Positions 26,881 to 37,100 of a DNA stretch of 64,000 nucleotides are shown piece after piece. The notes beneath the pieces are model-generated. The model had not been told where the DNA came from. It saw nothing but the letters and a program-made list of their open reading frames with translations, and did not search any database. The DNA is from Bin25 sp026709415 (lineage in GTDB: Bacteria; Bacteroidota; Bacteroidia; Flavobacteriales; Flavobacteriaceae): positions 2,480,001-2,544,000 of the forward strand of contig OZ241330.1 of the NCBI GenBank assembly GCA_965200045.1. Reading direction: 5' to 3'. Numbering within the stretch: the first letter of the stretch is position 1; the number at the start of each line of letters is the position of its first letter. Position numbers and translations under genes: made by a program.

Positions 26881-27978
26881 ATGAAAATCAAGTCGGTTTG
26901 TTCTATTTTAAACGATTGGTGTCCACCATCTAATGCAGAAGATTTTGATAATGTGGGGTTATTGGTTGGTAATCCAGAAATAGAATGCACTGGCGTTTTA
27001 ATCAGTCTTGATACAACCATAGCTATCATCGAAGAAGCCATTGAAAAACAATGCAACTTCATTGTTGGTTTCCATCCAATAATTTTTTCAGGACTTAAAA
27101 AGTTGACCCCTGATTCCTATATCCAAAAAACCATCATCAAAGCCATAGAACATAAAATTGCTATTTATGCCATACATACGGCTTTAGATAATCACAAAGA
27201 TGGGGTAAGTCAAACCATGGCTAAAAAAATAGGGTTGCATCACACTAAGGTATTTATTCCCCAAAAAGGAAATCTCTTGAAATTAAATACGTATGTCCCC
27301 CATCAACATTCCGAAAAAGTATTGGCCGCTCTTCATCATGCTGGTGCTGGAAAAATCGGTGATTATGACCAATGCAGTTTCACCAGTCATGGAACAGGGC
27401 GTTTTCGAGGCAATCAACAAAGCCATCCAGCGATTGGAATTCCCCAAGAAAAATCAAACGTTTCTGAAACCCAAATTCAAATAGTATTTCACAAACAATA
27501 CCATCGTCAAATCATCAACGCATTGATAGAAAGTCATCCTTATGAAGAAGTTGCCTATGAAGTTTACAATCTAGAAAACCCCAGTCATGAAACTGGACTA
27601 GGCATCATCGGTTCTTTTAAAGAACCCATCAGTGAAAATGACTTTTTACAACTGCTAAAAACAAAATTCCAATCCCCAATGATTCGTCATAGTCAATTAC
27701 TTAATAAAAACATTCAGCATGTGGTGTTAATTGGAGGATCGGGAAGTTTTGCTATCGAACACTTGACAAGAGCTAAAGTTGATGCCTTTGTCACTGCAGA
27801 TTTAAAGTACCATCATTTTTTTCAGGCTGAAAACAAAATGCTATTTTGTGATATCGGACATTATGAAAGTGAGCAATTCACCCAAAATTTGATTTATGAT
27901 TTTCTTACGACTAAATTATCTAATTTTGCCGTCCATTTGTCAAAAATTCGAACCAATCCAGTTTATTATTTCTTATAG
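26881..27978 (+). CDS. Nif3-like dinuclear metal centre protein (GTP cyclohydrolase I type 2 / YqfO family)
   Basis: This 365-residue protein starts at ATG 26881; a TTG two codons upstream is less likely. The N-terminal pattern PPSNAEDFDNVGLLVGNP and the C-terminal VVLIGGSGSFAI, VTADLKYHHFFQ and CDIGHYESE blocks identify Nif3/YbgI/YqfO. Length and a middle insertion (about 125-235, CutA-like) match YqfO rather than the shorter YbgI. The usual metal-binding HHP reads FHP here (GFHPIIFSGLKKL), a substitution I believe is common in the phylum. The biochemical role of the family is not settled. The next gene begins 3 bases after its stop, and this Nif3 plus COG1579 pairing is usual in Bacteroidota. 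Confidence 0.9.
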   Translation: MKIKSVCSILNDWCPPSNAEDFDNVGLLVGNPEIECTGVLISLDTTIAIIEEAIEKQCNFIVGFHPIIFSGLKKLTPDSYIQKTIIKAIEHKIAIYAIHTALDNHKDGVSQTMAKKIGLHHTKVFIPQKGNLLKLNTYVPHQHSEKVLAALHHAGAGKIGDYDQCSFTSHGTGRFRGNQQSHPAIGIPQEKSNVSETQIQIVFHKQYHRQIINALIESHPYEEVAYEVYNLENPSHETGLGIIGSFKEPISENDFLQLLKTKFQSPMIRHSQLLNKNIQHVVLIGGSGSFAIEHLTRAKVDAFVTADLKYHHFFQAENKMLFCDIGHYESEQFTQNLIYDFLTTKLSNFAVHLSKIRTNPVYYFL

Positions 27979-27981
27979 AAA

Positions 27982-28758
27982 ATGAGTGTGAAAAACAATA
28001 CGACTACTGTTGAAGAAAAATTGCGAGCTCTCTACAATTTACAATTGATTGATTCGCGCATCGATGAAATCAAAAATGTTTTGGGGGAATTACCCCTAGA
28101 AGTTGAAGATTTAGAAAATGCCATGAAAAGCATTAAAGAAAAGTTGGAGATCAATTATTCACAAAAAGAAAATGTGGAAAGTAAAATTTCTGAACAGAAA
28201 AACAAAATTGAAGAATGTAATTTAAAGTTAGCTCAATATTCCAAAAGAATCAAAGAAGTTCGAAATGATAGAGAACATGAATCAATTTCAAGAGAACAAG
28301 AATACCAAACTTTAGAAATTGATTTAGCAGAAAAAAACATTGAAAAATTAAAAGTTCTGATCGAAGAACTTGATATCCAAGCTCAAGAATTAAAAGAACA
28401 ATTCGAAGAAAGAGAAGGTCATTTAGAAAACAAAAAAAACGAACTAGATGATATCATGGCCGAAAACAAAAAAGAAGAAGACATTTTATCAAAAAAATCT
28501 AGAGAGTTTGCCGAGAAGATAGATGATAATTTAATTAAAGAATATCAAAGAATTCGCGCCTCATTTAAAAATGGACTGGCCATTGTCACTCATGATGAAC
28601 AAGGAGCGGCTGGGGGGTCTTTTTTTGTCATCCCGCCACAATTACAACTAGAGATTGCCAATAGAAAACGCATTATCAAAGATGAGCACAGCGGTCGAAT
28701 TCTCGTCGATCCTGCGTTGGCCGAAGAAGAACAAAAGAAAATTCGTGAGTTGGTTTAA
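27982..28758 (+). CDS. COG1579 (C4-type zinc ribbon family) coiled-coil protein without the cysteines
   Basis: This 258-residue protein is mostly a long charged coiled coil (about 25-180). It ends with the domain KNGLAIVTHDEQGAAGGSFF, then PPQLQLEIANRKRI and DEHSGRILVDPALAEEE. In most phyla this C-terminal part is a four-cysteine zinc ribbon with CxxCGRIL; here no cysteine pair remains and the position reads HSGRIL. This is as in other Bacteroidota members that I know. It is co-directional with and 3 bases from the Nif3-like gene. Its function is unknown; roles in nucleic acid or flagellar/cell-division contexts proposed elsewhere do not transfer. Confidence 0.85.
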   Translation: MSVKNNTTTVEEKLRALYNLQLIDSRIDEIKNVLGELPLEVEDLENAMKSIKEKLEINYSQKENVESKISEQKNKIEECNLKLAQYSKRIKEVRNDREHESISREQEYQTLEIDLAEKNIEKLKVLIEELDIQAQELKEQFEEREGHLENKKNELDDIMAENKKEEDILSKKSREFAEKIDDNLIKEYQRIRASFKNGLAIVTHDEQGAAGGSFFVIPPQLQLEIANRKRIIKDEHSGRILVDPALAEEEQKKIRELV

Positions 28759-28772
28759 CATTTTGATGTTAA
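28755..28772 (+). terminator. small hairpin over the COG1579 stop codon
   Basis: TTAACAT (28755-28761), loop TTTG, ATGTTAA (28766-28772) is a perfect 7-bp inverted repeat spanning the TAA stop. The stem is AT-rich and the T-tract after it is poor, so termination is only possible, not likely. Confidence 0.25.
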
Positions 28773-28910
28773 TCCAATGATTCTATTAAGTCTCTTCTTT
28801 TTTATTAATGGTAAAAAGATATTGTCATTAAATTCGTAAGGCAATATCGTTTCTTATAAATTTTTATCTTTGAAAGAACATAACCCATTAGGTTTTAGTG
28901 TTCTCAGTGA

Positions 28911-29014
28911 AAAAATGACTCTCTTGGCTAAAAAAGAATTGAACGCTTAAAAATAACCAACTAATGAATTTTACCTAATGAATTGTGTAAAAAGAGCCAA
29001 GAGAGTTCATTTTT
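28911..29014. repeat. long-armed inverted repeat in intergenic DNA
   Basis: The arms are AAAAATGACTCTCTTGGCT (28911-28929) and its reverse complement with one extra base (28995-29014), separated by 65 bases. The enclosed segment contains the direct repeat CTAATGAATT twice. The region from 28759 to 29288 otherwise has no supportable gene. The shape fits either a small non-autonomous element (MITE-like) or a structured RNA. No target-site duplication is evident, and no second copy was noticed in the window. Confidence 0.55.
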
Positions 29015-29288
29015 GTATTACCCAATAGACCACATAATATCTCTTATTGTTACATCGTAAATGTTAAATTTTTGTTAAAACCTTGGATGCGTTTTTCAAT
29101 GGCGACATTTGAGATTAATAATAACCGCGAATCCCAATGTTGGTTGGATGTACAAATAGAATACGGACTCATCTGAGAGACGATTAATTTCAAGATTTCA
29201 TGGCCGATAGAGACAGGAATGAAAACCTAGTTCATCGATTAGATTCACAAAAAGAAAACCATACATCTGAAGGTAACGCGAATAAGAT

Positions 29289-29735
29289 TTAGAGCCATCG
29301 GCGGACATTTGATTTGTATTCGACATATTCTTCTCCAAATATCTCACCTAATCTTTTTTCTTCAAAAGGAATGTACCACACATCAGTGATTATAAAAAAG
29401 ATAATGACTCCTATAAAACTTGAAAACGACCCCATGACCAAGCCAAATCCAATCAGGATCATCAACAGTCCTAAATAAATAGGGTTTCTACTGTATTTAA
29501 AAGGACCTGTTTTAATAAAATGACTTGGGTCTTTAAAGGTGTTGACAGCCGTTTTATTCAATCGAATCATTCTGATGGTTCTTGCGATATTAAAAAGGGC
29601 CATGATGATAATGACATAGCCTAACCAATGGGTAGTAATCGGTATGTTTCCACCGAAATATCGACCCGCAAAAAAACTAAGTCCGATGCAAAGAATGGCT
29701 AGAAAGGGAGGTAAAAAATAATGGGACCAAGACAT
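29289..29735 (-). CDS. ICMT/PEMT-type isoprenylcysteine methyltransferase-like membrane protein
   Basis: This 148-residue protein has four hydrophobic segments and the C-terminal SAM-binding pattern of the ICMT/phospholipid methyltransferase family: GPFKYSRNPIYLGLLMILIG, then a helix, then PFEEKRLGEIFGEEYVEY. Bacterial members methylate unknown small molecules or lipids at the membrane; prenylated proteins are not expected here. It is a single gene on the minus strand, downstream of tRNA-Val. Assignment to the superfamily is firm, the substrate is unknown. Confidence 0.85.
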   Translation of the reverse strand: MSWSHYFLPPFLAILCIGLSFFAGRYFGGNIPITTHWLGYVIIIMALFNIARTIRMIRLNKTAVNTFKDPSHFIKTGPFKYSRNPIYLGLLMILIGFGLVMGSFSSFIGVIIFFIITDVWYIPFEEKRLGEIFGEEYVEYKSNVRRWL

Positions 29736-29771
29736 GTAAAATAAATCTCAACCCTAATGTACAATAATTTG

Positions 29772-29846
29772 TGGGTACTAAGGGATTCGAACCCCTGACC
29801 TCTTGGGTGTAAACCAAGCGCTCTGAACCAACTGAGCTAAGTACCC
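29772..29846 (-). tRNA. tRNA-Val(UAC)
   Basis: On the reverse strand, acceptor GGGTACT (29846-29840) pairs with AGTACCC (29779-29773), with discriminator A at 29772. The anticodon stem CTTGG/CCAAG closes the loop TTTACAC, giving anticodon TAC. The T-arm AGGGG TTCGAAT CCCTT is perfect. CCA is not encoded. Confidence 0.97.
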
Positions 29847-29867
29847 CCTATGAAATCAAAAGGAGGG

Positions 29868-29899
29868 CAAAAGTAACCAAATCGTCGATTTAGAATCAA
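29868..29899 (-). promoter_or_regulatory. promoter of tRNA-Val
   Basis: Reading the minus strand, TTG (29899-29897) is followed after exactly 21 bases by TACTTTTG (29875-29868), a full match to the Bacteroidota TTG/TAnnTTTG promoter. The -7 box ends about 21 bases before the tRNA. The TTG falls at the stop codon of folC. Confidence 0.6.
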
Positions 29900-31200
29900 A
29901 ATTTTCTTCTGTCAGTCTGATCGCCATACAGTTTTCCAAGGACTTCAGCAACGACAAAAGTGCTTCCACAAACCAATACCATATCCCTTGGATGTGCTTC
30001 AGAATGAGCTTTTTCAAAGGCCTGCTTTATCGTTTTATAAAACTGATGGCTAGGTATTGGATTCTGAGGAATATCAACCATTAGTTCTGGTTTTGATTTT
30101 GCCCTTTCCACTTTAGGAGAAGATAAATACCAAATCGAATTTTTTGGTAAGATTTCAAATAGCTCTTGATGACTACGACCTTTAACAAAACCCATAACCA
30201 AACGCAAGGTTTTGTATGAATAAAAATCTAATTGTTTTATAATTTCTCGAAAACCTTCCATATTGTGAGCGACATCCATCACCACCAAAGGATATTGAGC
30301 GACTATTTGCCATCGACCTAAAAAGTGCGTGTTTTTTATGGTATTTTGAATCCCCTTTGCAATATTTAGTCTTATTTTTTCATTTTGTTGAATCAATTTC
30401 AAAGCTCCGATCGCCGTTTGAATATTTTTATATTGGTATTTGGGCCAGTTTTTATAAATCCTTTCGATACCCTTATTGTTAGTAGGATAAAAAAGAGGGG
30501 CGTTTTTCGATTGAGAAACTGATTTAAACACGCGATGGGTTTCATTTTGCTTTTGTCCGATTAAAACAGGAATATTTGGCTTAATAATCCCCGCTTTTTC
30601 AAAGGCTATTTTTTCTATGGTATTACCCAAAAATTCAGTGTGGTCTAGTCCAATATTGGTGATGATCGAAAGAATTGGTTTTACAATATTCGTCGCATCC
30701 AATCTCCCGCCTAAACCAACTTCCAAAACGGCATAATCCACTTGTTTTACTTTAAAATAATCTAAGGCCAAACCAATATTCATTTCAAAAAATGAAATCT
30801 GCCATTGCGTTAGAAACGCATAGTGCTTTTCAATAAATTTTTGGACATATGTCTTGGGGATTTTTTTTCCATTTAAAGTGATGCGTTCTCTATAATCCAA
30901 AAAATGTGGAGAAATAAATAATCCCACTTTATAACCTGATTCCATGAAAACTGACGCAATCATATGTGCAGTCGATCCTTTACCATTGGTGCCAGCGATA
31001 TGAATGGCTTTGATGGTATTTTGGGGGTTTCCCAAATAAGCAACTAATTTCTCGACTCTTTGTAACCCAGGTCTGTAGGCTGAATGGCCCCTATTTTGAT
31101 AATAGGGTAATTGGTTAAACATCCAGTCTAATGTTTCCTTATAGGATTTCAATTCTGATAAAAATGGATTGAACTGTTTGCGAATGCCCAAGTTTTTCAT
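29896..31200 (-). CDS. folC: bifunctional dihydrofolate synthase/folylpolyglutamate synthase
   Basis: This 434-residue Mur-ligase-like enzyme adds glutamate to dihydropteroate and to folates. The P-loop is HIAGTNGKGST (67-77). GLFISPHFLDYRERI follows, then the ligand loop AVLEVGLGGRLDATN and NIGLDHTEFLGNT with the metal-binding histidine. The C-terminal domain keeps VMDVAHNMEGF. The first 17 residues are extra compared with the usual start (SYKETLDWMF), but the frame is open and the ATG at 31200 is reasonable. Downstream on the same strand are tRNA-Val, with its own promoter, and the ICMT-like gene. Confidence 0.95.
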   Translation of the reverse strand: MKNLGIRKQFNPFLSELKSYKETLDWMFNQLPYYQNRGHSAYRPGLQRVEKLVAYLGNPQNTIKAIHIAGTNGKGSTAHMIASVFMESGYKVGLFISPHFLDYRERITLNGKKIPKTYVQKFIEKHYAFLTQWQISFFEMNIGLALDYFKVKQVDYAVLEVGLGGRLDATNIVKPILSIITNIGLDHTEFLGNTIEKIAFEKAGIIKPNIPVLIGQKQNETHRVFKSVSQSKNAPLFYPTNNKGIERIYKNWPKYQYKNIQTAIGALKLIQQNEKIRLNIAKGIQNTIKNTHFLGRWQIVAQYPLVVMDVAHNMEGFREIIKQLDFYSYKTLRLVMGFVKGRSHQELFEILPKNSIWYLSSPKVERAKSKPELMVDIPQNPIPSHQFYKTIKQAFEKAHSEAHPRDMVLVCGSTFVVAEVLGKLYGDQTDRRKF

Positions 31201-31408
31201 CCATCAATTGAGTCTTTGAGTTTATATTTATTTTGAGTTAATCAAGCGGCCTATCTAAAACTCAAAAGTGGATTAGCTTCGGCTAAATATCAAACAATTT
31301 GAAAATAGATTCCAAACTTTATGATTTATGAAACCCAACATCAATCAAAAGCACACAGTGTTTGACTTATCGAATAATGATAACCATTAAATCAGATAAC
31401 ACAATACA

Positions 31409-32734
31409 TCAAAGCACAAAATCTCTCATGATAATGAAGGCCAATAAACCAGCCAAAAAGCCAAGAAAAGCCAGCCAACCTATTTTACGTAAATACCAGA
31501 AAAAATTGATTTTTTCCATGCCCATGGCGACGACTCCGGCAGCAGATCCAATGATTAAAATACTTCCACCAGTGCCTGCTGCATAGGCCATGAGATGCCA
31601 AAATTGATCATCGATGGCATAATCAAACATACCGATACCCGCAGCAACTAATGGAACATTATCGATAATAGCTGATAAAATACCCAATAACCCAACAACC
31701 ACATCTGAATTTGGAATAGCGACTTTTAAATCTTTAGCAAATGTATAGAGCATTCCTAATGATTCAAGGGCTGCGACGGCCATTAATATTCCAAGGAAAA
31801 ACAATATACTGGGTAATTCTATTCTGGTAAGTGAATGATGTAAAGGACTCGGTGTTTCATGGGTCGTGTGATCTGAACTGGGTTTGGTCAAGGATAAGTG
31901 GCGCCGAGAGAATATTTCGCCACAAGTGGCCACGATGGCCAATGACAACATCATACCAATATAGGGGGGTAAATGTGTGATGATTTTAAAAAATGGGACA
32001 AACACAATCGAAGATAGCCCGATAATTAAAATGGGAGTTCCCATCGCATGCGTTTCAAACGCTTCTTCTTGACTATCTTGGAAGCTTCCGTTAAAAATTG
32101 GAAGAATTGAAGCAATAAAAAATGGAACCACCATACATATAATGGAAGGAATACCAACATTGAAGATCAATCCAACCACCGTTACTTTATCGGCAATCCA
32201 AAGCATGGTTGTCGTGACATCTCCAATAGGAGACCAAGCTCCACCGGCGTTGGCAGCGATAACGACCATCCCGGCCATCCATAATCTCAATTTTTTATCC
32301 GTAACAATTTTTTGAAGAATGGTGACCAAAACGATGGTGGCTGTTAAATTATCAATGATGGCTGATAAAAAGAAGGCCAATATTCCAAAAATCCATAACA
32401 GACGAGCCTTGGATTTTGTTTTGATTAGTTTTTTAAAGGTGTAAAACCCATTGAAATAATCAATGATTTCAACAATGGTCATCGCACCAATTAAAAAAAT
32501 CAATATCTCTGCTGTCTTTCCAAGATGGTGTACCAACACGCCTTTGACATCTGATTCTTCTAATTCTTTTAATTCGGGATTGATTTCAAAAACGGGTAGA
32601 TGAGCCAATGAAACAATTGCCCATAAAATAGCCATCATCGTGATGGCTGGAATCAATTTATCTACTCTAAGTGCGTGTTCTAATGTAATTGAAATATATC
32701 CTAATATAAAAATCACTAATATGATAAGTTCCAT
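31409..32734 (-). CDS. nhaD: NhaD-type Na+/H+ antiporter
   Basis: This 441-residue protein has about 11-12 transmembrane helices and belongs to the ion transporter superfamily. Two inverted-repeat hairpin motifs are visible: LSAIIDNLTATIVLVTIL around 120-140 and LSAIIDNVPLVAAGIG around 355-370. The AANAGGAWSPIGDVTTTMLW block in between is characteristic of NhaD. It would expel Na+ (or Li+) in exchange for protons, in line with a saline habitat. Its ATG is 38 bases after the anmK stop on the same strand, so they may share a transcript. Confidence 0.92.
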   Translation of the reverse strand: MELIILVIFILGYISITLEHALRVDKLIPAITMMAILWAIVSLAHLPVFEINPELKELEESDVKGVLVHHLGKTAEILIFLIGAMTIVEIIDYFNGFYTFKKLIKTKSKARLLWIFGILAFFLSAIIDNLTATIVLVTILQKIVTDKKLRLWMAGMVVIAANAGGAWSPIGDVTTTMLWIADKVTVVGLIFNVGIPSIICMVVPFFIASILPIFNGSFQDSQEEAFETHAMGTPILIIGLSSIVFVPFFKIITHLPPYIGMMLSLAIVATCGEIFSRRHLSLTKPSSDHTTHETPSPLHHSLTRIELPSILFFLGILMAVAALESLGMLYTFAKDLKVAIPNSDVVVGLLGILSAIIDNVPLVAAGIGMFDYAIDDQFWHLMAYAAGTGGSILIIGSAAGVVAMGMEKINFFWYLRKIGWLAFLGFLAGLLAFIIMRDFVL

Positions 32735-32772
32735 GAGTGTACTTAAAATTTGTAGTTAGTTGGTCATGTTTA

Positions 32773-33867
32773 TCAAGATGCCAAAGCGGGTCTGTATATT
32801 TTACCGCTACAATGATCTTCTGGACAACCCGTTACGCTAGCATATATATTATTTTCTTGTCTCAACCGCAGAATACCCAATAATCCAAATACAATAGCTT
32901 CTTTATACTCAACAATCGTTTTATCGGGAATCACTAATTGACTTTGAGCATATTTTTTAATCGATTCAATTAAAAACGTATTAAATGCTCCTCCACCAGT
33001 CACTAATACACTTTTGGCCCCTCCGATTTCTAGTGCAATGATCTTACTGACATGCTCAACATAAGTGGCTAACAAATCTTTGGTTGAATGATCTGGGTAT
33101 TTTAAAATCAAAGGCCAAATATCTTTTTCAACATTTTCAATTCCTAGAGATTTTGGACTTTCGACTTGATAATAGGCTATATTGTCTAATTCTTCCAATA
33201 ACTCTTGTATAATCTTTCCTTGACTAGCCAATTGGCCCTTGTCATCAAACTTGAGGTTTTCTCGAGTCACTAAACGATTGATAACGGTGTTTAATGCACA
33301 GATGTCATGGGCATTTAGGAGATCTTTATCCATTCGCGTCAGGTTAGCAAACCCTCCCAAATTCATCGCCGCTGAATAATCTGAAAATAACAAATAATCT
33401 CCCACCGGCACGAGGGGGGCCCCCTGACCTCCGTTTTCAACATCTTGAACTCTGAAATCACATATTAGAGTACAACCGAGCATTTCAGATAACAAATTTT
33501 GATTTCCAATTTGTACTGTGAATCCTTTATCTGGCTCATGCAACACAGTATGTCCATGTGAACAAATGGCATCGACTGGACCCACACTATGTTTCAAGAT
33601 AAAGTCAGATAGTATTTCATAGAGTTTTAACGAATAATCATGATCTAGCTCATCTAATTTTTTGGGAGATAAATGATGGGCATGGGCTAATCGTTCTTGC
33701 CATTTGGAATCATAATTAAGGGTGTCTGATATTTCTATTTTGAATTTCCATTTATTTTTTTCAAGCCAAAAGTTTACCAAAACCACGTCCACCCCATCCA
33801 ATGAAGTACCCGACATCACTCCTAAGACACGATATTTATTTTTAAAAAGGTTATAAGACGAATTCAT
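32773..33867 (-). CDS. anmK: anhydro-N-acetylmuramic acid kinase
   Basis: This 364-residue sugar kinase-fold protein opens and phosphorylates 1,6-anhydro-MurNAc in cell-wall recycling. The signature VLGVMSGTSLDGVDVVLV is near 15-32. SHGHTVLHEP, GNQNLLSE, MNLGGFANLTR and VTGGGAFNTFLIESIK follow in the right order. A short extra tail (CPEDHCSGKIYRP) closes the protein. It is upstream of nhaD on the minus strand and divergent from gltB. Confidence 0.94.
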   Translation of the reverse strand: MNSSYNLFKNKYRVLGVMSGTSLDGVDVVLVNFWLEKNKWKFKIEISDTLNYDSKWQERLAHAHHLSPKKLDELDHDYSLKLYEILSDFILKHSVGPVDAICSHGHTVLHEPDKGFTVQIGNQNLLSEMLGCTLICDFRVQDVENGGQGAPLVPVGDYLLFSDYSAAMNLGGFANLTRMDKDLLNAHDICALNTVINRLVTRENLKFDDKGQLASQGKIIQELLEELDNIAYYQVESPKSLGIENVEKDIWPLILKYPDHSTKDLLATYVEHVSKIIALEIGGAKSVLVTGGGAFNTFLIESIKKYAQSQLVIPDKTIVEYKEAIVFGLLGILRLRQENNIYASVTGCPEDHCSGKIYRPALAS

Positions 33868-33936
33868 TTAAAAGTTCAGTATAGTGAGTTGATGGGTAAA
33901 AATAAATAGAAATTTATCATCGGAGCATTTGATTTG

Positions 33937-33967
33937 TTGACATCATTTGGATTTTGTTTATTTTTTG
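33937..33967 (+). promoter_or_regulatory. candidate promoter of gltBD
   Basis: TTGAC at 33937 is followed, 19 bases after its TTG, by TATTTTTTG (33959-33967), again one base longer than TAnnTTTG. The start codon of gltB is 139 bases downstream, leaving a long AT-rich leader. The same TATTTTTTG variant is found upstream of the receptor at 1059. Confidence 0.35.
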
Positions 33968-34105
33968 TTGGCATTCCCCCATAAATTATATCCATAAATA
34001 AAAACATTTTTGCAAATTCGAAAAAATTTTTCAAATCAATCGTATTAAAATTTAAATTTCCCTCGAGTATCAGTAATTTCGTAAATCCACTTGGATTGAA
34101 GGTAT

Positions 34106-37100
34106 ATGTTAGTTGAAAAGCAAGGTCTTTACGATTCTTTTTTTGAGCACGATAACTGCGGGGCTGGTTTTATTTGTAGTCTACGGGGCAAACGCACCAA
34201 TGATATTATTCACAAAGCCTTTGATATTCTAGTGAAACTAGAACATCGGGGAGCCAAAAGTGCTGATGGAAAAACTGGAGATGGGGCTGGATTGCTCATT
34301 GAAATTCCACACCAATTTTTTAAAGAGCGATGTTCTTTTAATCTCCCTGATTTTCAAGATTATGCCGTGGGGATGGTGTTTTTACCAACGAAAGAGTACC
34401 AGAGAAATTATTGTATAGAAATTCTTCAACAAGAAATACAACGTCAAGGGCTTCGTTTATTGGGGTGGCGAAAAGTGCCTGTTAATCGAAAATTCCTCGG
34501 AGAAATCGCTTCTCAAACCGAACCCAACATACAGCAAGTTTTTATTGGCAAATCCCAAAAAGAATTAACCCAACACCAATTCAATATCAAATTATACATC
34601 GCTCGTAAAATTGCTGAAAACAAAATTTCAAAATCCAAGCTTTCGCAAAAGAATTATTTCTATTTACCCTCTCTTTCTCCAAGAACCATTATCTACAAAG
34701 GATTATTGAGGGCACAGGACATCAGCAACTATTATACTGAATTGTCCAATGAACAATTGGTAACTCGGTTTTCATTGGTGCATCAAAGATTTTCGACCAA
34801 TACCTTTCCCTCATGGGAATTAGCTCATCCGTTTCGATATATGTGTCACAATGGAGAAATCAACACTTTTCGGGGTAATTATCTCAGAATGTTTTATCGT
34901 CAAGAAAAAATGGCCGATGGGCTATTCGGCGATCAGATGGATGATATTTTTCCAATTATTCCACCTGGAAAATCCGATTCGGCTTCCATGGATATGGCTA
35001 TCGAATTGCTATTGGCTACGGGACGTACTTTACCTGAAGTGATGATGATGTTAGTTCCAGAAGCTTGGGAAAAACACAATGATATGCCTAATTATAAAAA
35101 AGCATTTTATCATTATAATTCCTGCATTATGGAACCATGGGATGGCCCGGCATCCATCCCCTTTACGGATGGCAACTATATAGGAGCCATTCTTGATCGT
35201 AACGGACTAAGACCCTCGCGTTATACAGTTACCAAAGATGGTTATGTTGTGATGTCTTCAGAAACTGGTGTGTTGGAAATCGCCCCTGAAAATGTGGCCT
35301 TTCATGGTCGCTTAGAGCCAGGCAAAATGTTTTTGGTGAATATGGACCAGGGCAGGATTGTTGATGATCACGAAATCAAAAAAGAAGTTTGTACCCAGAG
35401 AAATTATACTCAATGGCTCGATGAAAATTTATTGCCATTAAAAAAGGTGCCTTATTTAGCCGATTTACAAATCGAAGAAAAAGAACCGTTTGCGACTAGA
35501 CTCCGAATTTTTGGTTATACCCATGAAGATATCAAAACCATCATCACACCGATGGCTGTTGATGGCAAAGAAGCCATCGGGTCAATGGGTTCCGATACAC
35601 CACTCGCTGTTCTTTCCAATAGACCTCAATTACTTTACAACTACTTCAAACAATTATTTGCACAAGTGACCAATCCACCCTTGGATGGAATTAGAGAAGA
35701 AATAGTGACCGACATCAGTCTTTCGATTGGAAATAATTATAACCTTTTTGACATCGATGCAAAACACGCTAAAAAGTTACACATCAAAAACCCGATTATC
35801 TCCAATAAAGACTTGTTCAAAATCAAACATATCAATCATCCCGATTTTAAAGCGGTGACGATTCCAGCTCTTTATAACCTCACCCATGGGCTCAACGGGT
35901 TAGAACATGGCCTTTCGGAAATGCTAATCCAAATTGAAAAAGCCATAGATCAGGGGGCTAATATCATTGTCATCTCGGATCGTTCCGTTGATGAACAAAT
36001 GGCCCCAATTCCAATGTTATTGGCCTGTTCACACATACATCATTCATTCCAACGATTAAAACGTCGATCTGATTTTGGAATTATATTAGAAACTGCCGAA
36101 CCCAGAGAACCACATCATTTTTCATGTCTTTTTGGATATGGTGCTAGTGCGATCAACCCCTACCTAGTCAATGAAATTATCATTCACAAAATACAAGAGG
36201 GAGCTATCGAACTCTCGGTGCCTGAGGCCATCAATAATTTCAATACCGCCATTGGGAAAGGCATAGTCAAAATCATGAATAAGATTGGTATTTCCACGCT
36301 ACATTCTTATCGTGGAGCACAAATATTCGAAGCCCTTGGACTGTCACAAAGTTTTGTAGATACCTATTTTAGTCAAACACCAACTCGAATTGAAGGGGTG
36401 GGACTTTATGAAATTGAAAAGGAAATTTATCATAAACACCACAAAGCCTACACGTATGAAAAGAAATTTGGCATCCCTTTAGAAATAGGTGGGGAATACC
36501 GGTGGCGAAGAGATGGTGAAGATCATAGTGTGAATCCCAAAACGGTAGCCCAGTTACAAATTGCGGTGCGTCGTAACCAATGGGATAACTACAACAATTT
36601 CTCCAATTTAATCAATCAACAAAATCAGCGTTTGATGACTTTGAGAGGGTTGATGACATTTACATCTTATGATCCCATTCCCATTGAACAAGTTGAATCT
36701 TGGACTCAAATTGTTAAACGGTTTAAAACCGGAGCCATGTCATTGGGGTCATTGAGTCGAGAAGCTCATGAAAATTTAGCTATTGCCATGAATCGAATTG
36801 GAGGAAAAAGTAATTCTGGAGAAGGGGGTGAAGATCCCGTTCGGTTTACAAAAGATGAAAATGGCGATTGGCGAAATAGTGCTATCAAACAAGTCGCCTC
36901 TGGACGTTTTGGGGTTACTAGTCATTATTTGAGTAGTGCCCGAGAAATACAAATCAAAATGGCTCAAGGAGCCAAACCAGGAGAAGGGGGACAACTGCCT
37001 GGGAAAAAAGTAGACCCTTATATAGCCTCCGTTAGAAATTCTACGCCTTATGTGGGGTTGATTTCACCTCCACCCCACCATGACATTTATTCTATTGAAG

